Below the pieces are notes generated by a model that saw only the letters and a list, made by a program, of their open reading frames with translations, had not been told where the DNA came from and searched no databases. From Streptomyces sp. SM10 (lineage in GTDB: Bacteria; Actinomycetota; Actinomycetes; Streptomycetales; Streptomycetaceae), in assembly GCF_002910915.1 (NCBI RefSeq), contig NZ_NEUF01000139.1, forward strand, positions 51,873 to 115,872: DNA of 64,000 nt. Reading direction: 5' to 3'. The translations under genes and the position numbers were made by a program. Shown here one piece after another: positions 7,713 to 16,383 of the stretch (position 1 is its first letter; each line of letters starts with the position of its first letter).

Positions 7713-8942
7713 ATGCATGCCTGGCCCGCTTCTGAGGTCCCCGCCCTTCCTGGCAAGGGCCGCGACCTTCGGATCCACGACACCGCGACCGGCGGACGGA
7801 TCACCCTTGACCCCGGTCCCGTCGCCCGCATCTACGTCTGCGGCATCACGCCGTACGACGCGACCCACATGGGTCATGCGGCGACCTACAACGCGTTCGA
7901 CCTCGTCCAGCGCGTGTGGCTCGACACCAAGCGGCAGGTTCACTACGTCCAGAACGTGACCGACGTGGATGATCCGCTGCTGGAGCGGGCCGTGCGCGAC
8001 GGCGAGGACTGGACCGAGCTCGCGGAGCGCGAGACGGCACTCTTCCGGGAGGACATGACCGCCCTGCGCATGCTTCCCCCGAAGCACTACGTCGGGGCGG
8101 TGGAGGCGATACCCGGCATCGTCCCGCTCGTCGAGCGCCTCCGCGACGCCGGCGCCGCCTACGAACTCGAGGGAGACGTGTACTTCTCCGTCGAGTCCGA
8201 CCCGCACTTCGGCGAGGTCTCGGGCCTCGACGCCGAGGCCATGCGCCTGCTCTCCGCCGAGCGCGGCGGGGACCCGGAGCGCCCCGGCAAGAAGAACCCG
8301 CTCGACCCGATGCTCTGGATGGCCGCCCGTGAGGGCGAGCCGAGCTGGGACGGCGGCACCCTCGGCAGCGGACGGCCCGGCTGGCACATCGAGTGCGTCG
8401 CCATCGCGCTGGATCACCTGGGCATGACCTTCGACGTCCAGGGCGGCGGCTCCGACCTCGCCTTCCCGCACCATGAGATGGGCGCCTCGCACGCCCAGGC
8501 GCTCACCGGCGAGCACCCGTTCGCCCGCGCCTACGTGCACGCGGGCATGGTCGCCCTGAACGGCGAGAAGATGTCCAAGTCCAAGGGCAACCTCGTCTTC
8601 GTGTCGGCGCTCCGCCGGGACGACGTGGACCCCGCCGCGATCAGGCTCGCCCTGCTCGCGCACCACTACCGGTCCGACTGGGAGTGGACCGACCAGGTCC
8701 TCGCCGACGCCGTCGAGCGTCTCGCCCGCTGGCGTGCGGCCGTCTCCCGGCCCGACGGGCTCTGTGCCGACGTCCTGGTCGAGGAGGTCCGGGAGGCCCT
8801 GGCCGACGACCTGGACGCCCCGGCAGCACTCGCCGCCGTGGACCGCTGGGCCGAGCGGCAGAGCGCGGGCGGCGGCACGGACGAGGGCGCGCCCGGTCTC
8901 GTCTCGCGCACCGTCGACGCCCTTCTGGGCGTCGCGCTCTAG
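7713..8942 (+). CDS. mshC: Cysteine:glucosaminyl-inositol ligase MshC (mycothiol synthesis)
   Basis: A 409-residue ligase that joins L-cysteine to GlcN-Ins with ATP, the third step of mycothiol biosynthesis. It is a cysteinyl-tRNA-synthetase homologue. IYVCGITPYDATHMGHA contains the zinc/cysteine-binding Cys and the HIGH-type motif (here HMGH). GEKMSKSKGN is the KMSKS loop. The enzyme is shorter than CysS (about 460) because the tRNA-binding domain is reduced, which separates MshC from CysS. The ATG at 7713 matches the family N-terminus MHAWPASEVPALPG and the leaderless promoter just upstream. It converges with the PAC2 gene across a strong hairpin. Confidence 0.93.
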   Translation: MHAWPASEVPALPGKGRDLRIHDTATGGRITLDPGPVARIYVCGITPYDATHMGHAATYNAFDLVQRVWLDTKRQVHYVQNVTDVDDPLLERAVRDGEDWTELAERETALFREDMTALRMLPPKHYVGAVEAIPGIVPLVERLRDAGAAYELEGDVYFSVESDPHFGEVSGLDAEAMRLLSAERGGDPERPGKKNPLDPMLWMAAREGEPSWDGGTLGSGRPGWHIECVAIALDHLGMTFDVQGGGSDLAFPHHEMGASHAQALTGEHPFARAYVHAGMVALNGEKMSKSKGNLVFVSALRRDDVDPAAIRLALLAHHYRSDWEWTDQVLADAVERLARWRAAVSRPDGLCADVLVEEVREALADDLDAPAALAAVDRWAERQSAGGGTDEGAPGLVSRTVDALLGVAL

Positions 8943-8961
8943 CCCGTACCCCGGATCGCCG

Positions 8962-9006
8962 AACGGTCCCGGACCTCGCGAGACGTCGCGGAGGTCCGGG
9001 GCCGTT
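8962..9006. terminator. Bidirectional hairpin between mshC and the PAC2 gene
   Basis: A nearly perfect inverted repeat: the left arm 8962-8980 pairs with 8987-9006 through one T.G wobble and a single bulge, with a six-base loop. It lies between two convergent genes. Confidence 0.75.
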
Positions 9007-9025
9007 CCACATCGGCGGGCCGGGA

Positions 9026-10063
9026 TCAGCCGCCCGGGGAGTCCTCGTCCGGCCCGGCCGCAGGCGGGTCCTCGGGCGCCGCGCCCCCGTCGCCCTCCTT
9101 GGGCCGTCCCTTGTCCGGCCGCTGCGGCTTCGGCGGCCTCGTACGGCCGCTGGAGGTGTCCCGCAGATAGGGCACGTCACCGCTCTCCGTGGCGTGGCCG
9201 CCCGGTGCCTGTCCGGGGCCGCCGATGTCCCTGCGCCGCAGATAGCGCTCGAACTCGCGGGCGATCGCCTCGCCGGACGCCTCGGGCAGCTCGGCGGTGT
9301 CCCGGGCCTCCTCCAGCGTCTGCACGTACTCCGCGACCTCGCTGTCCTCGGCGGCCAGCTGGTCGACCCCGAGCTGCCAGGCGCGGGCGTCCTCGGGCAG
9401 CTCGCCCAGCGGGATCCGCAGCCCGAGCAGATCCTCGAGACGGTTCAACAGGGCCAGCGTCGCCTTCGGGTTCGGCGGCTGCGACACGTAGTGCGGCACC
9501 GCCGCCCAGAGGCTGACCGCCGGCACGCCCGCATGCGTACAGGCCTCCTGGAGGATGCCCACGATGCCGGTCGGGCCCTCGTAGCGGGTCTCCTCCAGGT
9601 CCATGGTCCTGGCCAGGTCCGGATCGGAGGTGACCCCGCTGACGGGCACCGGCCTGGTGTGCGGGGTGTCTCCGAGCAGCGCGCCCAGGACGACGACCAT
9701 CTCCACGCCCAGTTCATGGGCGAAGCCGAGGATCTCGTTGCAGTACGAACGCCAGCGCATGGAGGGTTCGATGCCGCGGATCAGCACCAGGTCACGTGGC
9801 TTCTCGCCGCCGACCCTGACCACGGAGAGCCGCGTCGTGGGCCAGGTGATCTTGCGCGTCCCGCCCTCCATGAACACCGTGGGCCGGTTGACCTGGAAGT
9901 CGTAGTAGTCCTCGGCGTCGAGCGCCGCGAAGACCTCGCCCTTCCACTCCCGGTCCAGATGCGCGACCGCTGTGGAGGCGGCGTCACCGGCGTCGTTCCA
10001 GCCCTCGAACGCGGCCACCATGACCGGGTCGATCAGCTCGGGTACCCCCTCGAGCTCGATCAC
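9026..10063 (-). CDS. parJ: PAC2-family protein, ParJ-like
   Basis: A 345-residue PAC2 (proteasome assembly chaperone 2-like) protein, starting VIELEGVPELIDPVMVAAF. The GTG start at 10063 is chosen because GGAAGGAGG precedes it by six bases and the family homology begins there; an upstream ATG in frame at 10174 lacks such support. Typical PAC2 features are GWNDAGDAAS, RLSVVRVGGEKPRDLVLIRG and YVSQPPNPKATLALL. The C-terminal 60 residues are a Pro/Gly/Asp-rich tail. In S. coelicolor the protein at the equivalent position (next to mshC) is ParJ, a ParA-interacting regulator of chromosome segregation. The symbol is transferred from that context and is less certain than the family. Confidence 0.8.
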   Translation of the reverse strand: MIELEGVPELIDPVMVAAFEGWNDAGDAASTAVAHLDREWKGEVFAALDAEDYYDFQVNRPTVFMEGGTRKITWPTTRLSVVRVGGEKPRDLVLIRGIEPSMRWRSYCNEILGFAHELGVEMVVVLGALLGDTPHTRPVPVSGVTSDPDLARTMDLEETRYEGPTGIVGILQEACTHAGVPAVSLWAAVPHYVSQPPNPKATLALLNRLEDLLGLRIPLGELPEDARAWQLGVDQLAAEDSEVAEYVQTLEEARDTAELPEASGEAIAREFERYLRRRDIGGPGQAPGGHATESGDVPYLRDTSSGRTRPPKPQRPDKGRPKEGDGGAAPEDPPAAGPDEDSPGG

Positions 10064-10244
10064 CCAGGCCTCCTTCCGAAGTTCCCTTGTGTACGGACCA
10101 ACCTTACGGCTTCCGGCCCGTTCCGCCGCAGCCCGTTTGCGTGCGGAGGTGAAGCGTGCCATCTCTTGATTCATCCGAGCTGTACCGGCCGAAGACGATC
10201 AATTTCCGCTCGGGCCCTGGACCGAAAGACCCTCGTGCAGCTAT

Positions 10245-10274
10245 ACATCGGATGACCGTTGAGAGATCCGATGT
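10245..10274 (+). promoter_or_regulatory. Two operator half-pairs upstream of the fuconate dehydratase gene
   Basis: ACATCGGATGA (10245-10255) and AGATCCGATGT (10264-10274) are two copies, in opposite orientation, of the palindrome found in front of the neighbouring gntR gene (ACATCCGATGT, 13087-13097). Each differs from it by one end base. Their centres are 19 bases apart and they lie 20-50 bases before the ATG at 10294. They are probable binding sites of the GntR regulator encoded at 12393-13064. Confidence 0.65.
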
Positions 10275-10293
10275 TATTCCCCTGGGGGCGCAC

Positions 10294-11619
10294 ATGAGTC
10301 TGACCGTCACGGATCTCGAGGTCGAGGACATCCGTTTTCCCACCTCGGAGCTGCTGGACGGCTCGGACGCCATGAACCCCGACCCCGACTACTCCGCCGC
10401 CTACGTCGTCCTGCGCACCGACGGCGGCGCGAGTGAGGAGGGACACGGGTTCTGCTTCACCATCGGACGCGGCAACGATGTCATGGCGGCTGCCATCCAG
10501 GCGCTCCGCAGCCACGTCGTGGGCCGTCCCGTCCCGCGCACCGCGGCCGGCCTCGCCGCCCTCCACCGCAGGCTCACGCACGACTCGCAACTGCGCTGGC
10601 TCGGCCCCGAGAAGGGGGTGATGCACATGGCGGCCGGAGCCGTCGTCAACGCGGCCTGGGACCTCGCGGCGCGACTCGCGGGCAGACCCGTCTGGCAGTT
10701 CCTGGCGGAGATGACCCCGGAGGACCTCGTCTCCCTCGTCGACTTCCGCTACCTCACGGACGCCCTCACCCCCCGGGAGGCGCTCGGTATCCTCCGCGCC
10801 GCGGAGCCGGGCCGTGCCGAGCGCACCGAACGGCTGCTCGCCGAGGGGTACCCGGCGTACACGACGTCGCCCGGCTGGCTCGGATACGACGACGACAAGC
10901 TCGTGCGCCTGTGCAAGGAGGCCGTCGCCGACGGCTTCACCCAGATCAAGCTGAAGGTCGGGGCCGATCTGGACGACGACGTCCGCAGGCTCTCGCTCGT
11001 CCGCCGGACCGTCGGCCCCGGCATCCGGATCGCCGTCGACGCCAACCAGCGCTGGGACGTGACCGGGGCGGTGGAGTGGATGCGCGCGCTCGCCCCGTAC
11101 GACCCGTACTGGATCGAGGAACCGACCAGCCCCGACGACGTGCTCGGCCATGCCGCCGTGCGCGCCGGACAGCCCGTCAAGGTCGCCACCGGCGAACACG
11201 TCGCCAACCGGGTCGTGTTCAAACAACTGCTCCAGGCGGGGGCCGTCGACTTCGTGCAGATCGACGCCGCACGCGTCGCCGGCGTCAACGAGAACCTCGC
11301 GGTGCTGCTGCTCGCCGCCAGGTTCGGAATCCCGGTCTGCCCGCACGCCGGAGGCGTCGGACTGTGCGAACTGGTCCAGCACCTCTCGATGTTCGACTAC
11401 GTCGCGGTCTCCGGCAGCCGCGAGGACCGGGTCATCGAGTACGTCGACCATCTCCACGAGCACTTCGCCGAGCCGGCCGTCATCGAGGAGGGCCGCTACG
11501 TCACCCCGCGCGCACCGGGCTTCTCGGCCCGGATGCTCCCCGCCTCGATCGCCGGACACCGCTATCCGCAGGGCCCCGTCTGGCAGGCCCGCCGCACACC
11601 CGAGGAGACCGCCCGATGA
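10294..11619 (+). CDS. fucD: L-fuconate dehydratase-type enolase-superfamily enzyme
   Basis: A 441-residue enolase-superfamily dehydratase. It most resembles L-fuconate dehydratase, which converts L-fuconate to 2-keto-3-deoxy-L-fuconate with Mg2+. The catalytic set is visible: KLKVG (lysine base), AVDANQRWD and IEEPTSPDD (metal ligands), ATGEHVANRVVFKQLL, and CPHAGGVGLCE (histidine). The N-terminal capping domain (DIRFPTSELLDGSDAMNPDPDYSAAYV) is characteristic of FucD. The ATG at 10294 follows a G-rich ribosome site. The stop overlaps the ATG of the SDR gene, so the two form an operon, regulated by the operators in front. No fucose transporter or dehydrogenase is adjacent, so the physiological sugar acid remains inferred. 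Confidence 0.87.
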   Translation: MSLTVTDLEVEDIRFPTSELLDGSDAMNPDPDYSAAYVVLRTDGGASEEGHGFCFTIGRGNDVMAAAIQALRSHVVGRPVPRTAAGLAALHRRLTHDSQLRWLGPEKGVMHMAAGAVVNAAWDLAARLAGRPVWQFLAEMTPEDLVSLVDFRYLTDALTPREALGILRAAEPGRAERTERLLAEGYPAYTTSPGWLGYDDDKLVRLCKEAVADGFTQIKLKVGADLDDDVRRLSLVRRTVGPGIRIAVDANQRWDVTGAVEWMRALAPYDPYWIEEPTSPDDVLGHAAVRAGQPVKVATGEHVANRVVFKQLLQAGAVDFVQIDAARVAGVNENLAVLLLAARFGIPVCPHAGGVGLCELVQHLSMFDYVAVSGSREDRVIEYVDHLHEHFAEPAVIEEGRYVTPRAPGFSARMLPASIAGHRYPQGPVWQARRTPEETAR

Positions 11620-12404
11620 CCGGTACGCAGGATTTCGACGGACTGTCCGCCCTGGTGACGGGCGGCGCTTCGGGCATCGGGGCCGCCGTGGCGGCCCTGC
11701 TGCTCGCCCGCGGGGCCCGCGTCGCCGTCCTCGACCTCGATCCGGAGGGCGCTCCCGAAGGGGCGCTCGCGCTCACCGCCGACGTGACGGACGACGACGC
11801 CGTACGGGGCGCGGTCGAGCGGGCCGCCGAGGAGCTGGGCGGCCTGCACACCCTGGTGTCCAACGCGGGGATCGGATCGGTCGGCACCGTGGAGGAGAAC
11901 GGCGACGCGGAGTGGACCCGCGTCCTGGACGTCAACGTGCTCGGCATGGTCCGCGCCGCCCGGCACGCACTGCCGCATCTGCGCCGTGCCGCCGCCGTAT
12001 GCCCGGGAGCCGTCTCGATCACCCAGACCTGCTCCATCGCCGCGACCGCCGGTCTGCCGCAGCGCGCGCTCTACAGCGCGAGCAAGGGCGCCGTGCTCTC
12101 CCTCACCCTGGCCATGGCGGCCGACCACGTCCGGGAGGGGATCAGGGTCAACTGCGTCAACCCCGGTACGGCCGACACCCCCTGGGTCGGCCGCCTGCTC
12201 GACCGCGCCGAGGACCCCGCCGTCGAGCGCGCCGCGCTCGACGCGCGCCAGCCCCTGGGGCGGCTGGTCTCCGCCGACGAGGTCGCCGCCGCCGTCGTCT
12301 ACCTCGCGAGCCCGGCGGCCGCGTCCGTCACCGGCACCGCCCTCGCCGTCGACGGCGGGATGCAGGGGCTGCGGCTGCGCCCCGCCACACCCTCACAGGG
12401 TTGA
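11616..12404 (+). CDS. Short-chain dehydrogenase (likely 2-keto-3-deoxy-sugar-acid or sugar dehydrogenase)
   Basis: A 262-residue classical SDR with an NAD(P)-binding Rossmann fold. The glycine motif TGGASGIG is at the N-terminus; SNAG, the active-site Ser region (SITQTCSIAATAG) and YSASKGA follow in order, and RVNCVNPGTADTPWV and AVDGGMQG end the protein. An aspartate after the second strand (VLDLD) suggests NAD preference. The ATG overlaps the stop of fucD (ATGA). By operon logic it probably oxidises the next intermediate of L-fuconate breakdown. It overlaps the convergent gntR by 12 bases. Confidence 0.88.
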   Translation: MTGTQDFDGLSALVTGGASGIGAAVAALLLARGARVAVLDLDPEGAPEGALALTADVTDDDAVRGAVERAAEELGGLHTLVSNAGIGSVGTVEENGDAEWTRVLDVNVLGMVRAARHALPHLRRAAAVCPGAVSITQTCSIAATAGLPQRALYSASKGAVLSLTLAMAADHVREGIRVNCVNPGTADTPWVGRLLDRAEDPAVERAALDARQPLGRLVSADEVAAAVVYLASPAAASVTGTALAVDGGMQGLRLRPATPSQG

Positions 12405-13064
12405 GCGCAGCCACTGCTCCACGCTCGCCACGTGCACCGTCGCCCAGGACCGGGCCGCCTCCGCGTCCCGGTCCCGCAGCGCGGCAAGGATCGCCCGGTG
12501 CTCGTGGAGGGTCCTGCTGACCGCGTCCTGCTGGGTCAGCCCGCGCCACACCCTGGCCCGTGTGGTCGGGCCGGAGAGGCCGTCCAGCAGGGAGCACAGC
12601 ACCGAGTTGCCGGAGGACCGGACGATCCCGCGGTGGAACTCCAGATCTGCGGCGACCAGCCTCTCCACCGAGGGATTCGGGCCCAGTGAGTCCAACTGGG
12701 CGCTCAGGGAGTCGAGTTGCCCTTCCTCGATGAGCAGGGCCGCCATCGCCGTCGCCGCGGGCTCCAGGATCCGGCGGACCGCCAGGAACTCCAGCACCGT
12801 GTCGTCGCGGTGGAAGTCCACCACGAAGCTGAGGGCCTCCAGGAGCAGTTGCGGGTCCAGGCTGGTGACGTAGGTGCCGTCGCCCTGGCGGACGTCGAGG
12901 ATCCGGATCAGCGACAGCGCGCGCACCGCCTCGCGCAGCGAGTTGCGCGACAGGCCCAGCTCGGCGGCGAGTTCGCTCTCCTTGGGAAGCCGGTCGCCCG
13001 GGGCCAGCGCACCCGAGACGATCATTCCTTTGATCTTCTCGATCGCTTCGTCGGTGACGGCCAT
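12393..13064 (-). CDS. GntR-family regulator with FCD (FadR-type) domain
   Basis: A 223-residue transcription factor. The winged helix occupies the first 75 residues (LPKESELAAELGLSRNSLRE, then VRQGDGTYV). The C-terminal helical FCD domain carries the spaced acidic and histidine residues (D/E..H in LEFHRGIV, EHRAIL, HVASVEQ) that bind a metal and a small acid ligand. The ATG at 13064 follows GAGGAGG. Its own promoter contains ACATCCGATGT, and two variants lie before fucD. It is therefore predicted to repress both itself and the fucD-SDR operon and to be released by a sugar-acid intermediate. It overlaps the SDR stop by 12 bases. Confidence 0.88.
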   Translation of the reverse strand: MAVTDEAIEKIKGMIVSGALAPGDRLPKESELAAELGLSRNSLREAVRALSLIRILDVRQGDGTYVTSLDPQLLLEALSFVVDFHRDDTVLEFLAVRRILEPAATAMAALLIEEGQLDSLSAQLDSLGPNPSVERLVAADLEFHRGIVRSSGNSVLCSLLDGLSGPTTRARVWRGLTQQDAVSRTLHEHRAILAALRDRDAEAARSWATVHVASVEQWLRSTL

Positions 13065-13086
13065 GTGGGGCCTCCTCGCGCACAAG

Positions 13087-13097
13087 ACATCCGATGT
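13087..13097 (-). promoter_or_regulatory. Operator palindrome before gntR
   Basis: ACATCCGATGT is an 11-base palindrome with one central base, 23 bases upstream of the gntR start. It matches the two sites before fucD (10245-10274), so autoregulation is likely. Confidence 0.6.
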
Positions 13098-13136
13098 ATC
13101 GCCTCATTATGCCGCCAGGTGCGAGCCCCCATGCCG

Positions 13137-13172
13137 CAGGGGCGGCCCCCCGCACCCGGGAGGCCGCCCCTG
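13137..13172 (-). terminator. Hairpin after glpD
   Basis: CAGGGGCGGCC (13137-13147) pairs perfectly with GGCCGCCCCTG (13162-13172). It stands 19 bases past the glpD stop and would end the glycerol operon. Confidence 0.65.
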
Positions 13173-13190
13173 AGAGGTGCTGAGGCGCCG

Positions 13191-14801
13191 TCAGCGCCCG
13201 TCGGCCAGCATGTCCTCGACCCGGCCCCGGACGTCGTCGGTGGCCAGGCCCCGGATCGTCAGCGTCGTCCGTCGGCGCAGCACGTCGTCCGCCGTCTGCG
13301 CCCACTCACGGTCGCGCGCGTACGCCACCTGCGCCCAGATCTCCGGGGCGTCGGGGTGGATGCGCTCGGCCAGCGCCGGGTTCTCGTTCGCGAGCCGGGC
13401 GATGTCGAAGGAGAGCGAGCCGTAGTGGGTGGCGAGGTGCCGGGCCGTGTCGGCCGACATCCGCGGTCCCGGAGTACCGCCGTCGACCAGCAGCCGGTGC
13501 GCCACCGCGTTCGGGTTGGCGATGCCCGGCAGCGGCACCTTCCGCGGCAGCCGCGCCATCGGCTCCATGTCCTCGGCGAGCGGGCGCCCGGGCAGTTCGG
13601 CCAGCTTGTTCATGACCGTGCGGCCGATGTGGCGGAACGTCGTCCACTTGCCGCCGGCGACCGACAGCATCCCGCCGCGCCCTTCGGTGACGACCGTCTC
13701 CCGCTTGGCCTTGGCCGTGCCGCCCGGACCGCCGGGCAGCACCCGCAGTCCCGCGAAGGAGTAGGTGATCAGATCCCGGGACAGCTGCTGGTCCCGTACG
13801 GAGAACGCCGCCTCGTCGAGGATCTGCGCGGTGTCCTTCTCGGTGACCGAGACATCGGCCGGGTCGCCCTCGTACTCCTCGTCGGTCGTGCCGAGCAGCA
13901 GCATGTCCTCCCACGGAAGGGCGAACGTGATCCGGTACTTGTCGATCGGCGTCGCCAGTGCGGCCTTCCACGGGCGGGTGCGCTTGAGGACCAGGTGGGC
14001 GCCCTTGGACAGACGTATGGAAGGCGCCGCGTTCGGGTCCTCCAGCTTGCGCAGGTGATCGACCCACGGGCCCGTGGCGTTGAGCACGAGGCGGGCGTCG
14101 ACGCCGAACTCCGTGCCGTCCTGGCGGTCCTCCAGCTCGGCGCCCGTGACCCGGCCCTTGGTGAACCGCAGTCCGGTGACCGAGGCGTGGTTGAGGACGA
14201 CGGCGCCCGCGTCGACGGCCGCGCGGACCGTCATCAGCGCCATCCGGGCGTCGTTCATCTGGTCGTCGCCGTAGACCGCGACGGCCTTCAGGTTGTCCGT
14301 GCGCAGCTCCGGGACGTCACGCTGAGCCTTGGCCGGGCTGATCACATGGCCGACGCCGTCACCGAACGCCGACAGGGCCGAGTAGGCGAAGACGCCGGCG
14401 CCGAGCTTGGCGGCGCCGTGCGGGCCGCCCTTGTAGACGGGCAGGTAGAAGGTGAGCGGATTGGCCAGGTGCGGGGCGACCTGACGGGACACCGCGCGCC
14501 GCTCGAAGTGGTTCTCCGCGACCAGCTTCACCGCGCCGGTCTGGAGGTAGCGCAGACCGCCGTGGAGCAGCTTGGAGGAGGCGGAGGAGGTGGCGCCGGC
14601 GAAGTCGCCGGCGTCCACCAGGGCCACCCGCAGTCCGGACTGCGCGGCATGCCAGGCGGTGGAGATGCCCAGGATGCCGCCGCCGATCACCAGGAGGTCG
14701 TACGTCGCCTTGGAAAGCTGCTCCCGGGTCTCGGCGCGGCTCGGGAGGGAGCCGGAGGCCGGATGCGTCCCGAGGGCGGGGACGCTCTGCAGGGTGGTCA
14801 T
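13191..14801 (-). CDS. glpD: Aerobic glycerol-3-phosphate dehydrogenase
   Basis: A 536-residue FAD enzyme that oxidises sn-glycerol 3-phosphate to dihydroxyacetone phosphate at the membrane, passing electrons to quinone. The FAD-binding GGGILG is in YDLLVIGGGILGISTAWHAA near residue 40. SSASSKLLHGGLRYL, GPWVDHLRKL and GGKWTTFRHIG are conserved family segments. The C-terminal helical domain (RHLATHYGSLS..., EWAQTADDVLRRRTTL) is complete. It is the last gene of glpF-glpK-glpD, 12 bases after glpK, matching the gylCAB(X) operon of Streptomyces. Confidence 0.95.
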   Translation of the reverse strand: MTTLQSVPALGTHPASGSLPSRAETREQLSKATYDLLVIGGGILGISTAWHAAQSGLRVALVDAGDFAGATSSASSKLLHGGLRYLQTGAVKLVAENHFERRAVSRQVAPHLANPLTFYLPVYKGGPHGAAKLGAGVFAYSALSAFGDGVGHVISPAKAQRDVPELRTDNLKAVAVYGDDQMNDARMALMTVRAAVDAGAVVLNHASVTGLRFTKGRVTGAELEDRQDGTEFGVDARLVLNATGPWVDHLRKLEDPNAAPSIRLSKGAHLVLKRTRPWKAALATPIDKYRITFALPWEDMLLLGTTDEEYEGDPADVSVTEKDTAQILDEAAFSVRDQQLSRDLITYSFAGLRVLPGGPGGTAKAKRETVVTEGRGGMLSVAGGKWTTFRHIGRTVMNKLAELPGRPLAEDMEPMARLPRKVPLPGIANPNAVAHRLLVDGGTPGPRMSADTARHLATHYGSLSFDIARLANENPALAERIHPDAPEIWAQVAYARDREWAQTADDVLRRRTTLTIRGLATDDVRGRVEDMLADGR

Positions 14802-14813
14802 GTCGATTGCTCC

Positions 14814-16343
14814 TCAGCTCTCGTCGTCGTCGATCCAGCCCATGGTCCGTTCGACGGCCTTGAGCCAGCTCTTGTACTCGCGGTCACGGGTGGCCGCGTC
14901 CATACGGGGTGTCCACTCGGCCGCACGGCGCCAGTTGGCGCGCAGCGCGTCGGTGTCCGGCCAGAAGCCGACGGCGAGGCCGGCGGCGTAGGCCGCGCCG
15001 AGGCAGGTCGTCTCGGCGACCATCGGGCGCACCACGGGTGCGTCCAGGAAGTCGGAGAGCGTCTGCATCAGCAGGTTGTTGGAGGTCATACCGCCGTCGA
15101 CCCTGAGCGCGGTCAGTTCCACGCCGGAGTCCTTGGTCATGGCGTCGCTGATCTCACGGGTCTGCCAGGCGGTGGCCTCGAGCACGGCCCGGGCGATGTG
15201 CGCCTTGGTCACGTACCGGGTGAGGCCGGCGATCACACCGCGGGCGTCGGGACGCCAGTAGGGCGCGAACAGGCCGGAGAAGGCGGGCACGAAGTAGGCG
15301 CCGCCGTTGTCCTCGACGGACGAGGCGAGCGTCTCGATCTCGGCCGCGGACTTGATCAGGCCCATCTGGTCGCGCATCCACTGGACGAGCGATCCGGTGA
15401 CGGCGATGGAGCCCTCCAGGGCGTACACCGCCTTCTGGTCGCCGATCCGGTAGCCGACCGTCGTCAGCAGCCCGTTGTAGGAGTTGACGGGGGTCTCGCC
15501 GGTGTTGATCAGCATGAAGGTGCCGGTGCCGTACGTGGACTTGGCCTCGCCCTCGGCGAAACACGTCTGGCCGAACAGCGCGGCCTGCTGGTCACCGAGC
15601 GCGGATGCCACCGGGACGCCGTCGAGCACGCCGCCCTTGGCCGCGCCGTAGACCTCGGCGGAGGACCGGATCTCCGGGAGCACGGCGGAGGGGATGCCGA
15701 TCGAGCTGAGGATTTTGTCGTCCCACTGCATGGTGTGCAGGTTCATCAGAAGGGTGCGCGAGGCGTTGGTGACGTCGGTGACGTGGACGCCGCCCTCGGT
15801 GCCGCCGGTCAGATTCCAGATGACCCAGGAGTCCATGGTGCCGAAGAGGATGTCGCCGCGCTCGGCGCGCTCGCGCAGGCCCTCGACGTTGTCCAGCAGC
15901 CAGCGGATCTTCGGGGCCGCGAAGTACGAGGCGAGCGGCAGCCCGGTCTCGCGGCGGAAGCGGTCCTGGCCGACGTTGCGGCCGAGCTCCTTGCAGAGGG
16001 CGTCGGTGCGGGTGTCCTGCCAGACGAGGGCGTTGTGCACCGGCTCACCGGTGTTCCTGTCCCACAGCAGGGTCGTCTCGCGCTGGTTGGTGATGCCGAT
16101 CGCCTTGACGTCGGCGGAGGTGATGCCGGCCTTGACGATCGCCCCGGCGACGACCTCCTGGACGTTCTCCCAGATCTCCTTGGCGTCGTGCTCGACCCAG
16201 CCCGGCTTGGGGAAGATCTGCTCGTGCTCCTTCTGGTCGACGGAGACGATCCGGCCGTCCTTGTCGAAGACGATGCAGCGGCTGGAGGTGGTGCCCTGGT
16301 CGATGGCCGCGATGAACGGGCCGGTGGTGTGTGCGTCGGTCAC
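14814..16343 (-). CDS. glpK: Glycerol kinase
   Basis: A 509-residue FGGY-family kinase that phosphorylates glycerol with ATP and traps it in the cell. The N-terminal phosphate motif DQGTTSSRCIVFD, the glycerol-binding TNQRETT and WQDTRTD segments, GDQQAALFGQTCF, and ATP-site residues in the C-terminal half (ALRVDGGMTSNNLLMQ) are all present at normal spacing. Length is typical. It lies between glpF and glpD in one operon controlled by GylR. Confidence 0.96.
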   Translation of the reverse strand: MTDAHTTGPFIAAIDQGTTSSRCIVFDKDGRIVSVDQKEHEQIFPKPGWVEHDAKEIWENVQEVVAGAIVKAGITSADVKAIGITNQRETTLLWDRNTGEPVHNALVWQDTRTDALCKELGRNVGQDRFRRETGLPLASYFAAPKIRWLLDNVEGLRERAERGDILFGTMDSWVIWNLTGGTEGGVHVTDVTNASRTLLMNLHTMQWDDKILSSIGIPSAVLPEIRSSAEVYGAAKGGVLDGVPVASALGDQQAALFGQTCFAEGEAKSTYGTGTFMLINTGETPVNSYNGLLTTVGYRIGDQKAVYALEGSIAVTGSLVQWMRDQMGLIKSAAEIETLASSVEDNGGAYFVPAFSGLFAPYWRPDARGVIAGLTRYVTKAHIARAVLEATAWQTREISDAMTKDSGVELTALRVDGGMTSNNLLMQTLSDFLDAPVVRPMVAETTCLGAAYAAGLAVGFWPDTDALRANWRRAAEWTPRMDAATRDREYKSWLKAVERTMGWIDDDES

Positions 16344-16383
16344 GGTTGGCTCCCGGAGGTCTGTGTGGTGTGGAGGGTGCGGC

